A stretch of DNA of 64,000 bases, from positions 1-64,000 of IMG/VR virus record IMGVR_UViG_3300037508_001008. The stretch is one strand, 5' to 3'. Under the pieces are notes generated by a model. That model did no database searches, was not told the origin of the DNA, and worked only from the letters and a program-made list of their open reading frames with translations. The translations under genes and the position numbers were made by a program. Shown one piece after another: positions 29,005 through 37,917 of this stretch; positions within the stretch are counted from its first letter, which is position 1, and every line of letters begins with the position of its first letter. Source of the stretch: a virus.

Positions 29005-30644
29005 TATTTATCGCTTTCCTTCTTTTCATCAATGTAGACTATATTATAGTCCTTTTCTAAAAGATTTTCAATTACAGATAGAGATTCTAGATCTGATCTT
29101 CTAATATTTGGAGAATTATTTCTCCCCTGCTGATTTGCTGGACGTGTTGCATTACCAACCCCACGTCTATTACTTTTTAGATTTCTTTGTCCTTGTGGGG
29201 CAGGTGCTTGCTTGTCACCATCTTTTACAACATCTTTCATTTGAGATTTAGCTACTATATCTGCTTGATTTTTTGCTATATCCATTTGGACATCAGCCTG
29301 TATGCTAGCAAAGAAGTCGTCAATTTCATATTCTGGATCTATACCCAATTCAATTCTAGCCTCAGTAAGTCCAATTATATTATTTACATATTTTTGAATT
29401 ATATGAGTTTCTTTTTTAACTTGAGTATCGACGTCTATCTCGTTAAATTTAAAATAACATCTATCAGATATTCCATCTTCCATTGGATTAGTTATTGGGT
29501 CAAAACCACCCTCAAGTAATAATTCATTGAATATATTAACTCTTACCATCTCAGCAAATAGTTTTTGATATTGCTTTATCTTATCGTATAAAGCTGTATC
29601 TAAACGATCTGTAACAGATCTATTACCGCCGTTCATCATCATTCCTAAATGATGTGGAGCTACACCCAAACCAACTGCAACTCTTTCTTTAAAGTGCTCT
29701 AAGTACTTTGATGCATCTAGTCCCGCATTACCAGAATTAACAACGTCAATATCATGTCTATGCGGAATTATTAGACCACCTTCTGCTCGCATATTCTCTA
29801 TCTCGCTAGCAGCTTTATCAATTTCATCTGGTTCAGCTGGTTGTTCGGGTGTGCCAATTTTATATTTGTACAATGGAAACAATTCTCTATGAACAAGATT
29901 TTGAATATCTTCTTCCATTTGTCGTAAAGCTATAATATCATCAAGTACTGAGCTTAAAAATGGTGTACCAAAAGCTCGACCAGTTTTTCTATCAATGTGC
30001 ATGTGCACTACTCTGTCAGCTGTCCAAACTGGATCTCTTTCAGTTGGTGAATAGGTTAGCGGATCTGTTGCTTGCTGATAAGACTTTGGCCTATTAAACT
30101 TGTCTCTTAAAATTCTAACTTGTTCAGTTGGAATTAAATAATATCCAACAACAGGCTGACCACCATTCATTGAGTTTAATGTTCGTGGAAAATAGTCAGA
30201 AATATCACCCCTAGCCTTAACTATGAAGGCATTTGCGTATTTAAATAGCTGGTCTGATATTTCAGTTAAGAAATCTAAAAATGGCCTTTTCATTGCCATT
30301 TCCATAAAATCTATTCTTTCATAGAGATATGCTACAGCCTCTGGATTCTCTCCAGCAATTTTCCAGCCCTCTTTCCAAAAGAGTTCCTTGTATTTAAATA
30401 AAGCTTGTTTAACATAGGAGTCGGTATCGGATGCCTGCATAATACGATCAAAGTCATAAGGTGCAGGTTCAAAAGTTGCTCTTGTATTGTAATAATATGT
30501 AGTACCCTGAAAACCAAGTGCTAACGCAGCAACTTTCATTACCTTGCTTATGGATTTAATCTCCTCAGAATCAAGAGCCTTAGCTACAACATTGTTAGAG
30601 GATTGATTTATTTGCCTGAACGGCAAAAAGTCTAATACGGCCAT
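29004..30644 (-). CDS. Portal protein (546 aa)
   Basis: Length and motifs fit a phage portal: YVKQALFKYKELFWKEGWKI, DRVVHMHIDRKTGRAFGTPF, SSVLDDIIALRQMEEDIQN, and a clip/stem-like region FKERVAVGLGVAPHHLGMMM. The C-terminus is Lys/Arg/Asn-rich and disordered. It forms the dodecameric DNA gateway that docks the terminase. The protease/scaffold and capsid genes lie downstream, as in most tailed phages. Confidence 0.85.
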   Translation of the reverse strand: MAVLDFLPFRQINQSSNNVVAKALDSEEIKSISKVMKVAALALGFQGTTYYYNTRATFEPAPYDFDRIMQASDTDSYVKQALFKYKELFWKEGWKIAGENPEAVAYLYERIDFMEMAMKRPFLDFLTEISDQLFKYANAFIVKARGDISDYFPRTLNSMNGGQPVVGYYLIPTEQVRILRDKFNRPKSYQQATDPLTYSPTERDPVWTADRVVHMHIDRKTGRAFGTPFLSSVLDDIIALRQMEEDIQNLVHRELFPLYKYKIGTPEQPAEPDEIDKAASEIENMRAEGGLIIPHRHDIDVVNSGNAGLDASKYLEHFKERVAVGLGVAPHHLGMMMNGGNRSVTDRLDTALYDKIKQYQKLFAEMVRVNIFNELLLEGGFDPITNPMEDGISDRCYFKFNEIDVDTQVKKETHIIQKYVNNIIGLTEARIELGIDPEYEIDDFFASIQADVQMDIAKNQADIVAKSQMKDVVKDGDKQAPAPQGQRNLKSNRRGVGNATRPANQQGRNNSPNIRRSDLESLSVIENLLEKDYNIVYIDEKKESDK

Positions 30645-30702
30645 TTTTTCTCCAAATTAAAAAGTCTAACAAAATAGTACTTAATTTAGCCAGTTTTTAT
30701 AA

Positions 30703-30906
30703 CTAGTTGTTTTGCTGTAAGTTGCCCTTTTCAAAGGCGTTCTTAATAACTAAGTCTTTTACTGACTCCAGCCAAAATACTGTTTCTGCTTCATTAAAAT
30801 CACTTCTATATTGAAGATTAGCGTCTGAAATTTTAATTTCAATTACAAATTCTTTAGCTTCTACTGGAACAGTTGCTTTAGTTTCTTCTATTGTTTCTTC
30901 TGACAT
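30703..30906 (-). CDS. Small acidic protein (67 aa)
   Basis: Unrecognised. I choose ATG 30906, preceded by GAGGTAAATAAA, over an upstream TTG at 30924. The N-terminus is Glu/Thr-rich (MSEETIEETKATVPVEAKEF) followed by a beta-type segment. It sits 58 nt before the portal gene. Confidence 0.5.
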   Translation of the reverse strand: MSEETIEETKATVPVEAKEFVIEIKISDANLQYRSDFNEAETVFWLESVKDLVIKNAFEKGNLQQNN

Positions 30907-30916
30907 TTTATTTACC

Positions 30917-31111
30917 TCATTCAAAATTATCTAATTGTTTTTTATCTTCTTGCTTTTTATTTTGTTTTGTAGCTCTAACGACTTCCATCATTTTTTCCAT
31001 TTCACCTTTTAATTGTTTAATTGTAGCTTCTTTTATAACAACTTCTGTTATAAGTGAAGCTAATCTTTCATTAAAGGTTTGAACTAAAATATTTACATCT
31101 AAATCATTCAT
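30917..31111 (-). CDS. Small coiled-coil protein (64 aa)
   Basis: Unrecognised; predominantly helical with a coiled-coil core (EVVIKEATIKQLKGEMEKMM) and a Lys/Gln-rich C-terminus. It precedes the small acidic gene and the portal gene. Confidence 0.5.
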   Translation of the reverse strand: MNDLDVNILVQTFNERLASLITEVVIKEATIKQLKGEMEKMMEVVRATKQNKKQEDKKQLDNFE

Positions 31112-31136
31112 ATTTTTACTCTTTTCTATTTATACA

Positions 31137-31685
31137 TTATAGCATCTGATTTACTTTATCATCAACAAATTGCCATATTTTTTTTTGCTCATTCCAGGAA
31201 TATAAATAATATTTTTTATTTTTTATCCATTTTTTAGATATTTTATCCCAAACAAATTTAGTTTCTGGTTGAATTGGATGAGGTATTGGTGCTTGCCACT
31301 TATTTTCGATAGAATTCCATATCCATGAATCATATGGTTTATTCCTTGGATCGGTGTATATATTATTCTTTACATTTTTCTTTTGGTAAATATTTATCTT
31401 TCCATTTACATTCTTCCTACAGCGATATATCCAAGACGTACTTTCGATAGCTTCTTTAACTTCTTTGTAAGATAGTTCTTGTATTTGTGTTGCTTTTTTA
31501 TAATTTTCACTTAAAAGATTTAATGGAGTATTTTGATTAATATACGCAAAAAAATATATATAGTTTGTCTGTTTATCTGTTTCGGAAAAAAATGGAGATA
31601 TATCCATAACTTCTAATAACAGTTGTTCCCAATTTTCAAGAACATAATCATATAATGGTTTTGATAATATTTTTATATATCTCAT
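31137..31685 (-). CDS. Trp/Tyr-rich protein (182 aa)
   Basis: Unrecognised. The C-terminal half contains four spaced Trp-rich segments (WIWNSIENKWQAP, FVWDKISKKWIKN, YLYSWNEQKKIWQF) separated by Pro-rich linkers, a pattern I associate with short tandem repeats in proteins of aquatic phages. N-terminal half helical. It abuts the 628-aa adhesin-like gene (3-nt gap). Confidence 0.55.
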   Translation of the reverse strand: MRYIKILSKPLYDYVLENWEQLLLEVMDISPFFSETDKQTNYIYFFAYINQNTPLNLLSENYKKATQIQELSYKEVKEAIESTSWIYRCRKNVNGKINIYQKKNVKNNIYTDPRNKPYDSWIWNSIENKWQAPIPHPIQPETKFVWDKISKKWIKNKKYYLYSWNEQKKIWQFVDDKVNQML

Positions 31686-31688
31686 ATT

Positions 31689-33575
31689 TTACTCTAAAAC
31701 ATTGTGACTATAAGAAATTTGAACTTCATATATCGTTGCATAATAACCATAAGCTGTTGCAATTCTTGGAACTGATAAGGCCACATTAAAATAACTTTGC
31801 CCTAGGTAAGCGTCGTATAAGGGGGTAATTTGACTTGGTATTGAAAAATCTTTTGTCTCGTCAGCGGTGAATGCTAGTGAACCCAAACTTGTTCCATTTA
31901 TTGATGCAGTAATTGTTCTAGCCTGACCTCCATTTTTAATTCTTAAATGATTTGATCCACTAATCATTCTTGAATTTGTGTAGGTACTTTTTGGCTGAAA
32001 TAAAACATTTAAAGTTTCTGATCCAGCGCCTTTTGGGGTATAAGTTTTATAATATCTAGTTAATGTACCATTAACTAGTCTTGCATTTGGAAATGCAGTT
32101 CCAGAATCTGAGAACGCAATATTTGTAATATTTCCATTAGAGTTTGTTGTAACAGAAAAAGGTGCTTGTTTTGTTTTATTTGTACTAAATGAACCAATCT
32201 GCGCGTATGCATTAAGGAAAATAGTTGGATTAGCTTCGTTTCCTGTTAGAACTGCGGTACTTAAAAAAAATGTTTTTCTATAAAAAATAACACCTGGTTC
32301 TGGAGAATATGTATCAACTCCACCTATAGTCCTAGATCCATCTATATTTAAACCGCTAAAACCGCTTAATGTAACTGTAGTACCAGCTCCAAATGGAACA
32401 TCTGATAGAAAGTACAAAGTTACAGCTCTTCCAAAACTTGTATTTCTAGTCCAAACTCTTACTGAAGTATATCTTACATTCGTAACTCCACTTAGCTGTG
32501 CTTCATCTGCTACTCCACCAGTAAAGGCTGTAGTTGGAGTTACCACCAATACACCAAGCCCTCGTGCTGCGTTTACTACTGTTCTTGCTTCTGAGTCATT
32601 AGTTATTGATGCCCAAGGATAGGATAACCATTGATCATCAAAGTTGTTATTTGATGCGTTTGATTTTGGCCAATCTGGTGTGAATTCAGAACTAGCTATT
32701 ATTACACCAGATGAAAGATGATCAGTATTATTAGAGGAAACAAAACCAGTACTTTTTACCACTGTTTTTAAAGTTGTTATATTTGTGGAGTACGCACTCC
32801 AACCTGAATTTTTACTAATTGTAGAATATACTGTTCTTGCCCTACATCGATATGTTGTGCCCGATGTAAGATTTGCAAATGTTACCTGCTTAGCTTGATC
32901 GCTATCATTTGCTGTTAAATTAGTACTATTTTCACTTGCGACATAATACCAAGTACTAAATATGTCTAATGCCTCTAATTCAAATTCAATATAAGTAGTG
33001 CTTGCATTAGTGCTATAGTTTGCATTTGATGTTGCTTCAAAGTTAAGTGCATTTTGGCCTCTACTAGTATTTGTGGGAGTAGTTGGAGTTGTAATTGTAT
33101 AAGCTGATGTTGTTACAGTTACACTAACAGTTTCACTGCTTTCTATAAATGTTCCATCTTCTGCGTAAAAATTTGTATAACAATAGAAAGTGTAAGATGT
33201 ATTATCTGTTAGTCCTGAAAAAGTAAATGTTTGATCGATGCTACTACTAGTCGGTGAATTTTCTGCGAGGGGAAAAGCTTGCACTGTTCCTAAATCAGTA
33301 CCCCTGTAAACAATTACTCTTTTTCTTTCTGGATTTGAAGTTTGAACTCTTACTGTTACTGAGGTAAATGTTTTAGAGGATGAAGTTATAGTTGGATTAG
33401 TTGCTCCACTAAATCTTTGATAAAATGTAGTCCAATCATTTGCTCCTGCACCTGTTTTAATTTCGCCTTTATTAACATTAACCCAATCATTTGCTCCTGC
33501 ACCTGTTTTAATTTGTGGATTAGTTACAGTTGACCAATCATTAGCTCCAGCGCCTGTTTTAATTTGTATAGTCAT
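31689..33575 (-). CDS. FN3-type adhesin/fibre-like protein (628 aa)
   Basis: Opens with three near-identical 17-residue repeats built on IKTGAGANDW, then FN3/Ig-like beta-sandwich segments (FTFSGLTDNTSYTFYCYTN; VTFANLTSGTTYRCRARTVY). A C-terminal beta-rich domain follows (about residues 280-628). No catalytic motif is seen. Likely a decoration, fibre or receptor-binding subunit. The N-terminal repeats could anchor it to the virion or to its trimer partner. Confidence 0.65.
   Translation of the reverse strand: MTIQIKTGAGANDWSTVTNPQIKTGAGANDWVNVNKGEIKTGAGANDWTTFYQRFSGATNPTITSSSKTFTSVTVRVQTSNPERKRVIVYRGTDLGTVQAFPLAENSPTSSSIDQTFTFSGLTDNTSYTFYCYTNFYAEDGTFIESSETVSVTVTTSAYTITTPTTPTNTSRGQNALNFEATSNANYSTNASTTYIEFELEALDIFSTWYYVASENSTNLTANDSDQAKQVTFANLTSGTTYRCRARTVYSTISKNSGWSAYSTNITTLKTVVKSTGFVSSNNTDHLSSGVIIASSEFTPDWPKSNASNNNFDDQWLSYPWASITNDSEARTVVNAARGLGVLVVTPTTAFTGGVADEAQLSGVTNVRYTSVRVWTRNTSFGRAVTLYFLSDVPFGAGTTVTLSGFSGLNIDGSRTIGGVDTYSPEPGVIFYRKTFFLSTAVLTGNEANPTIFLNAYAQIGSFSTNKTKQAPFSVTTNSNGNITNIAFSDSGTAFPNARLVNGTLTRYYKTYTPKGAGSETLNVLFQPKSTYTNSRMISGSNHLRIKNGGQARTITASINGTSLGSLAFTADETKDFSIPSQITPLYDAYLGQSYFNVALSVPRIATAYGYYATIYEVQISYSHNVLE
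33423..33575 (-). repeat. Three 51-bp direct repeats at the 5' end of the adhesin-like gene
   Basis: Three in-frame copies with a 51-bp period (reference points about 33432, 33483 and 33534). Each encodes the core KTGAGANDW followed by a variable 6-residue spacer. The high identity at DNA level implies recent duplication or ongoing homogenisation. Confidence 0.85.
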
Positions 33576-33583
33576 AATAAATC

Positions 33584-35212
33584 CTACGATAGATATATGT
33601 CACCAATGGCACCACCGTTTGGTCTACCGCCACCATACTGGATATTTCTTATAAACATAGATTGCAATCCTCCACCTGAACTTGAAGTTCCTGAACCATA
33701 ACCACCTATAAGTGGGGTTATAATCCTTGAAGAAAACCATGCCCAACCACCAGGTGCAATTGCGCTCAAAGAAGATCCAGAACCATTGTATAAAGCTCCA
33801 CTTAATGCACCACTCCCATTCTGATCTACAATTCCTATATTCCATCCACCTAGTGTGCCCGATGCTGCAGTTATTGTTCCGGTAAAAGATGCTATGCCAT
33901 CTGATCCTATTGAAACAGTATTGGTACCTGAAGAATTATATGCTTTTATTCCTGTTGAATTTATTTGTAATCTTGCTCCACTCGATCCAGTCTGAACATT
34001 TACAACACCTAGATTAATTGTTCCAGTAGTAATGACTCCACCACTAATTGCAGTTACGTTAGAGTTTACTTGTCCGCCAGTAATTAAACTTGTTGCTGCA
34101 TTGCCGCCAATAGTTAAAGTATTTCCATTCCAACTCAATTGATCTTTTAATGAAAATTGACCAGCGTTGTCAACATAAAATGCTGTGTTCGCATTATTAA
34201 AAGTTCCTGTTCCAATATACATTTTTGTAGGACTTATAGTTAGTCCTGCAATTGATCCACCAGTAATTGCATCACCATTATCAAATGTCCCAGGAGTTGT
34301 TCCATCTGCAAACTGCAAAGTCCCTCTTATAGATAGAGCTGTACCATTCCATGAAACAAAATTAGTTGCATTTCCAGTTCTGAACTGTCCGTTGGTGTAC
34401 CAATAGTTGAATCCTCCAGAGCCCAGTGTCATTCCACCTGCACCAGAATTGATGGCGCCATTAATATTTAACAGGTTTCCGCCTGAACCCACACTAATAC
34501 TATCTGCAGCTAAGTTTGCTTGGACCTGAACATCAGATCCAATTGTTATACTTTCATTATCGTAAGTAATTCCATTTGGCCCACCTAAACTAAAATGACC
34601 ATCTCCTCTAATCTGCCAACCTTGTGTACCTGAAGTGTCTAGATAAGTGGTTGATTGAATAATAGAGTTTGCTCCATTAAGATTGATAGTATGAGCCCCA
34701 ATTGTACCAGCAGTTAATTTTGAAACGGTTAAAGATCCAATATACTGATTATCGATTAAAGGTGTATGCGGGTCAGTCTCAGTCAATGGAGTCCATGGAC
34801 CAACATTTCCTGAAGTATCAATAGCCCTAACTCTACCCCAATATGGCCATAAACCTTCACCATCTTCTTCTAACCTTAAGTTAGTAACACGTACGGTAAA
34901 GACATTGGCGTCTGCAAAACCTGTTAGTGGACCATCCTCATCAGACATGTCTTCATTTTCATATAATTGATATTCATATCCATCTATATCTAGATTTTCA
35001 CTGTAATCAAAGACAAACATTACATTCTCTAATCCAGAATATATTTTAAGACTTGTTAATGCGTCTGGTATAGTTGAATCTGCTGGAACTTCAAATCTAA
35101 TCGTATCCGTATAGCCAGATAGCACATTGAGATCTGCGTTCTTAGATCTTACACTTAATAGATATTGTCTACCCGGTTTTAAGTTTTCTAATTTATTTTT
35201 TAATATAACCAT
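33584..35212 (-). CDS. Tail-fibre/tip-like protein with FN3 domain (542 aa)
   Basis: Residues 1-50 end an FN3-type unit (LKPGRQYLLSVRSKNADLNV) and a second beta sandwich follows (YSENLDIDGYEYQLYENEDM ... GLWPYWGRVRAIDTSGNVGP). From about residue 150 the sequence becomes the Gly/Asn/Thr-rich shaft seen in J-type tip and fibre proteins (GSLTVSKLTAGTIGAHTINL, then GTLGGWNIGIVDQNGSG). A glycine-rich C-terminal tip follows. Likely host-recognition fibre. One-base overlap with the upstream gene. Confidence 0.65.
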   Translation of the reverse strand: MVILKNKLENLKPGRQYLLSVRSKNADLNVLSGYTDTIRFEVPADSTIPDALTSLKIYSGLENVMFVFDYSENLDIDGYEYQLYENEDMSDEDGPLTGFADANVFTVRVTNLRLEEDGEGLWPYWGRVRAIDTSGNVGPWTPLTETDPHTPLIDNQYIGSLTVSKLTAGTIGAHTINLNGANSIIQSTTYLDTSGTQGWQIRGDGHFSLGGPNGITYDNESITIGSDVQVQANLAADSISVGSGGNLLNINGAINSGAGGMTLGSGGFNYWYTNGQFRTGNATNFVSWNGTALSIRGTLQFADGTTPGTFDNGDAITGGSIAGLTISPTKMYIGTGTFNNANTAFYVDNAGQFSLKDQLSWNGNTLTIGGNAATSLITGGQVNSNVTAISGGVITTGTINLGVVNVQTGSSGARLQINSTGIKAYNSSGTNTVSIGSDGIASFTGTITAASGTLGGWNIGIVDQNGSGALSGALYNGSGSSLSAIAPGGWAWFSSRIITPLIGGYGSGTSSSGGGLQSMFIRNIQYGGGRPNGGAIGDIYLS

Positions 35213-36150
35213 TATCTAACTCCGCCAAAAACGACAAATGAAGTATTTTCTGTTATTTGTTCCGTATCTGTTTCTAAGTATAAATTATATGTAAATGAAT
35301 ATGAATTTATTTTAACTATATTGTTAGATGACAAAATATTCTTATCATCTAATACTTGCAATTCTAAATTATAGTCTCTTAATTCTAAATTATTTTTTTG
35401 AAATAAAATTTGATTTGATAGGTTATTGCTTGAGTAGCAATCTATAACTTGCCAGTCTTGAACTAAAGTTGGACCCTCTGAGTTTTGTCCTTGTAGGGAA
35501 AAGATTCTTAATTTAAATTTTCCAAAATTAGAACCTTTATCACCATAAATATATATATTTGGACCAGTAAATGTTAATGTTAAAAAAGATGAAGAGTTTT
35601 TAGAAACTCCATTTTCCCATTCTGAATTAAAAGAAAAGTTATAGAAAGAATTTGAACTAAGATTTACATCAAAAGATGATAAATCTACTTGCGAATAACT
35701 ACAATGATATTCACCTAGAGATTCTGTAGTTAATTGGTACGATGTTTTACTTCCATTATTTATAGATTTAATATATCTTAAACCTGGAGTTTTATAGTAC
35801 ATTGCGTACTGTTTTACTACATTTACTCCAGATTCGTGTTGTTCCGCTATTTGAAAATATAATATATTATTATAAATAATACTTTTAACTGGTTTAAAAT
35901 CATTTTCATTTGTTGTACTTTCATAAACAACTAAGTAAGAAGATTCATCTACTACATTTTCTAAAGAAGAATTTAAATATTTATTTATTTCCAAATCCTG
36001 AACACTAATAAAAGCCCATGTCCCAGATAGTATTGTATCTAGGGGTTTAAAATTTTTTATAGCTCTTTTTAGATATGGATATTTATAGTTAATATTTTCA
36101 ATAGAAGAGTTAGTTATTTCAGAAGATTTTAAATATTTAAACCAAGTCAT
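35212..36150 (-). CDS. Beta-rich structural protein of the adhesin block (312 aa)
   Basis: Unrecognised. Beta-rich with many Ser/Asn/Tyr; a galactose-binding-like or Ig-like sandwich is possible (WENGVSKNSSSFLTLTFTGP, IYIYGDKGSNFGKFKLRIFS). ATG 36150 is preferred because it directly follows the upstream TAA (TAATATG); a TTG at 36159 is the alternative. Coupled to the fibre-like gene by a one-base overlap. Confidence 0.5.
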   Translation of the reverse strand: MTWFKYLKSSEITNSSIENINYKYPYLKRAIKNFKPLDTILSGTWAFISVQDLEINKYLNSSLENVVDESSYLVVYESTTNENDFKPVKSIIYNNILYFQIAEQHESGVNVVKQYAMYYKTPGLRYIKSINNGSKTSYQLTTESLGEYHCSYSQVDLSSFDVNLSSNSFYNFSFNSEWENGVSKNSSSFLTLTFTGPNIYIYGDKGSNFGKFKLRIFSLQGQNSEGPTLVQDWQVIDCYSSNNLSNQILFQKNNLELRDYNLELQVLDDKNILSSNNIVKINSYSFTYNLYLETDTEQITENTSFVVFGGVR

Positions 36151-36151
36151 A

Positions 36152-37909
36152 TTAATCAATTTCCGTATATATTATTTCATATTCATAGTTTCCAACAGCC
36201 AAATCATCAATTTCTATTGAAACAATCACGTCACAAACAGGAACTCTCCCATTAATTATATCAGATTGAAATCCATCAATAGTTACAGAAATTGGTTTAA
36301 TAACAGTCCTAGATGAGCTAGAGTAGGAATTTCTTACTGTATCATAATCAATATCTGTTGACTTTATACGTTGTGATCCATCTGCTCCATTATGTGCATG
36401 GGTGCTGATATCTACGCCATCAATCCTTACCCCATCTATAACATCAATATTTCCAATTATTATTCCACCATCTCTTAATAGATATTGTGGATGATCATCA
36501 TTCAAAAGTCCATGTAATTCAGAATGATTGGATGTAAAGTTGTTATTTCTATTATCATTAATTATGATTGATTTAAATAATTCACTATATCTATCTTTTG
36601 TCACATCTTTTAAAACTTTTTTCTTTTTAACTGCAATATTTGCTAGTTGCGCTATATAGTTTGCATACTTTCTTTTTTCGTGGATTAATGTAAAAGCTGC
36701 ATCTATTCTTCTATTTAAGAGACTGAATCTTTCTATGACATCTGCGTGTACTGATGTAAAGTTTCCTTTAATAGAATTTGTTGCAACAATTAATTCTGAC
36801 ACAAGCACAGATTCTCTTGGTAGAAATTTTTCATATAAATAATCAAACTCTAATGGGTTAGATATCTGATTAAATACTGTCAACGATGCGTGAATAAATC
36901 TTTTATAGAAACTTTCTGCTTGATCAAAAGATTCTCTATATGATGTATCAATAAGGTCATTTACTTCTTTATTAATAGCATTTAATCTAATCGCAAAAAA
37001 AGCTTGGAATTCAGCGGCTTGTTTTTGAGAGATTTTATCCAATTCGGCTGTTGGAATTTCTCCTGAGCTTGATAAGAAGGTTTTCTGAATCCTGCCCGAA
37101 TAGTGTAGGGCCGTTTTTGCCCACGCTTCATAGTGTAATGCGATTTGTTTTTGTGCATCGTTTTCGTAATCCTCTCCAAAATCACTTGCCAATGACTCCC
37201 TAATGTATGATAATTCATTTAATAATGTGTTTAATATTTTTCTAAATTGATATATATATGAGAATGTTTGCTGAGCTATTGCTTCCTCAAATTCATATAT
37301 AAACTTTCTACATACAGTAGATTTATATCTTTCTGCAAAAATATATTGATCAAAACATATATAATTTGGAATAGAAGACTTGTATACTAAGTCGTCAACA
37401 ATTGTTGGAAAATCTTCTAAATTTGTATCATCAATAATAGTTGGAAAATCTTCTAGATTATCTTCGTCAGTTGCTCTTTTGCTTTTTTCTGGATCTGAAT
37501 CAAATATTGGAAGTATTTTATATATTTGATCTTCTTCAATAACTGGTATCGAAATATTGTTTGGTTTTTCTGGTAGATTTAAATACTTGCATGCCTCTTG
37601 CCATACTTTGAAATGAACTTGCTCTAGATCGCTATCAAAGTAGGGGTCTACAAAAATTTTTCTTAAAATATTTCTTTCTATATTTAATTTTAATTCAAAA
37701 ATAGCTAATTCTGTAGAGCTGACACTTTCTCGAACGTATGAAAGTGGAATCGAATATACTTCTTGTATAGCTCCAGATGATCCAGTTGGTACTCTTCCAA
37801 AAGAGCTGCTGTTATTAGATGCCTCATTTGTTGGTTGAGTATAAATTGGGTCAGCGAATTTATAATCGCCATACAATTCTTTTGTGTTTATATTTGACAT
37901 ATCAGTCAT
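36152..37909 (-). CDS. Helical structural protein with fibre-type DHPQYL motif (585 aa)
   Basis: The long helical central region (about 200-430) probably forms coiled coils (FQAFFAIRLNAINKEVNDLI). At about 470 there is LHGLLNDDHPQYLLRDG, the HxxLxxDDHPQYL pattern found before the collar or trimerisation parts of phage fibres, followed by a short beta domain. A duplicated segment DDTNLEDFPTI / DNLEDFPTI occurs near residue 150. Located directly after the terminase gene. Possibly a fibre base or adaptor. Confidence 0.55.
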   Translation of the reverse strand: MTDMSNINTKELYGDYKFADPIYTQPTNEASNNSSSFGRVPTGSSGAIQEVYSIPLSYVRESVSSTELAIFELKLNIERNILRKIFVDPYFDSDLEQVHFKVWQEACKYLNLPEKPNNISIPVIEEDQIYKILPIFDSDPEKSKRATDEDNLEDFPTIIDDTNLEDFPTIVDDLVYKSSIPNYICFDQYIFAERYKSTVCRKFIYEFEEAIAQQTFSYIYQFRKILNTLLNELSYIRESLASDFGEDYENDAQKQIALHYEAWAKTALHYSGRIQKTFLSSSGEIPTAELDKISQKQAAEFQAFFAIRLNAINKEVNDLIDTSYRESFDQAESFYKRFIHASLTVFNQISNPLEFDYLYEKFLPRESVLVSELIVATNSIKGNFTSVHADVIERFSLLNRRIDAAFTLIHEKRKYANYIAQLANIAVKKKKVLKDVTKDRYSELFKSIIINDNRNNNFTSNHSELHGLLNDDHPQYLLRDGGIIIGNIDVIDGVRIDGVDISTHAHNGADGSQRIKSTDIDYDTVRNSYSSSSRTVIKPISVTIDGFQSDIINGRVPVCDVIVSIEIDDLAVGNYEYEIIYTEID

Positions 37910-37917
37910 AGTAATCC

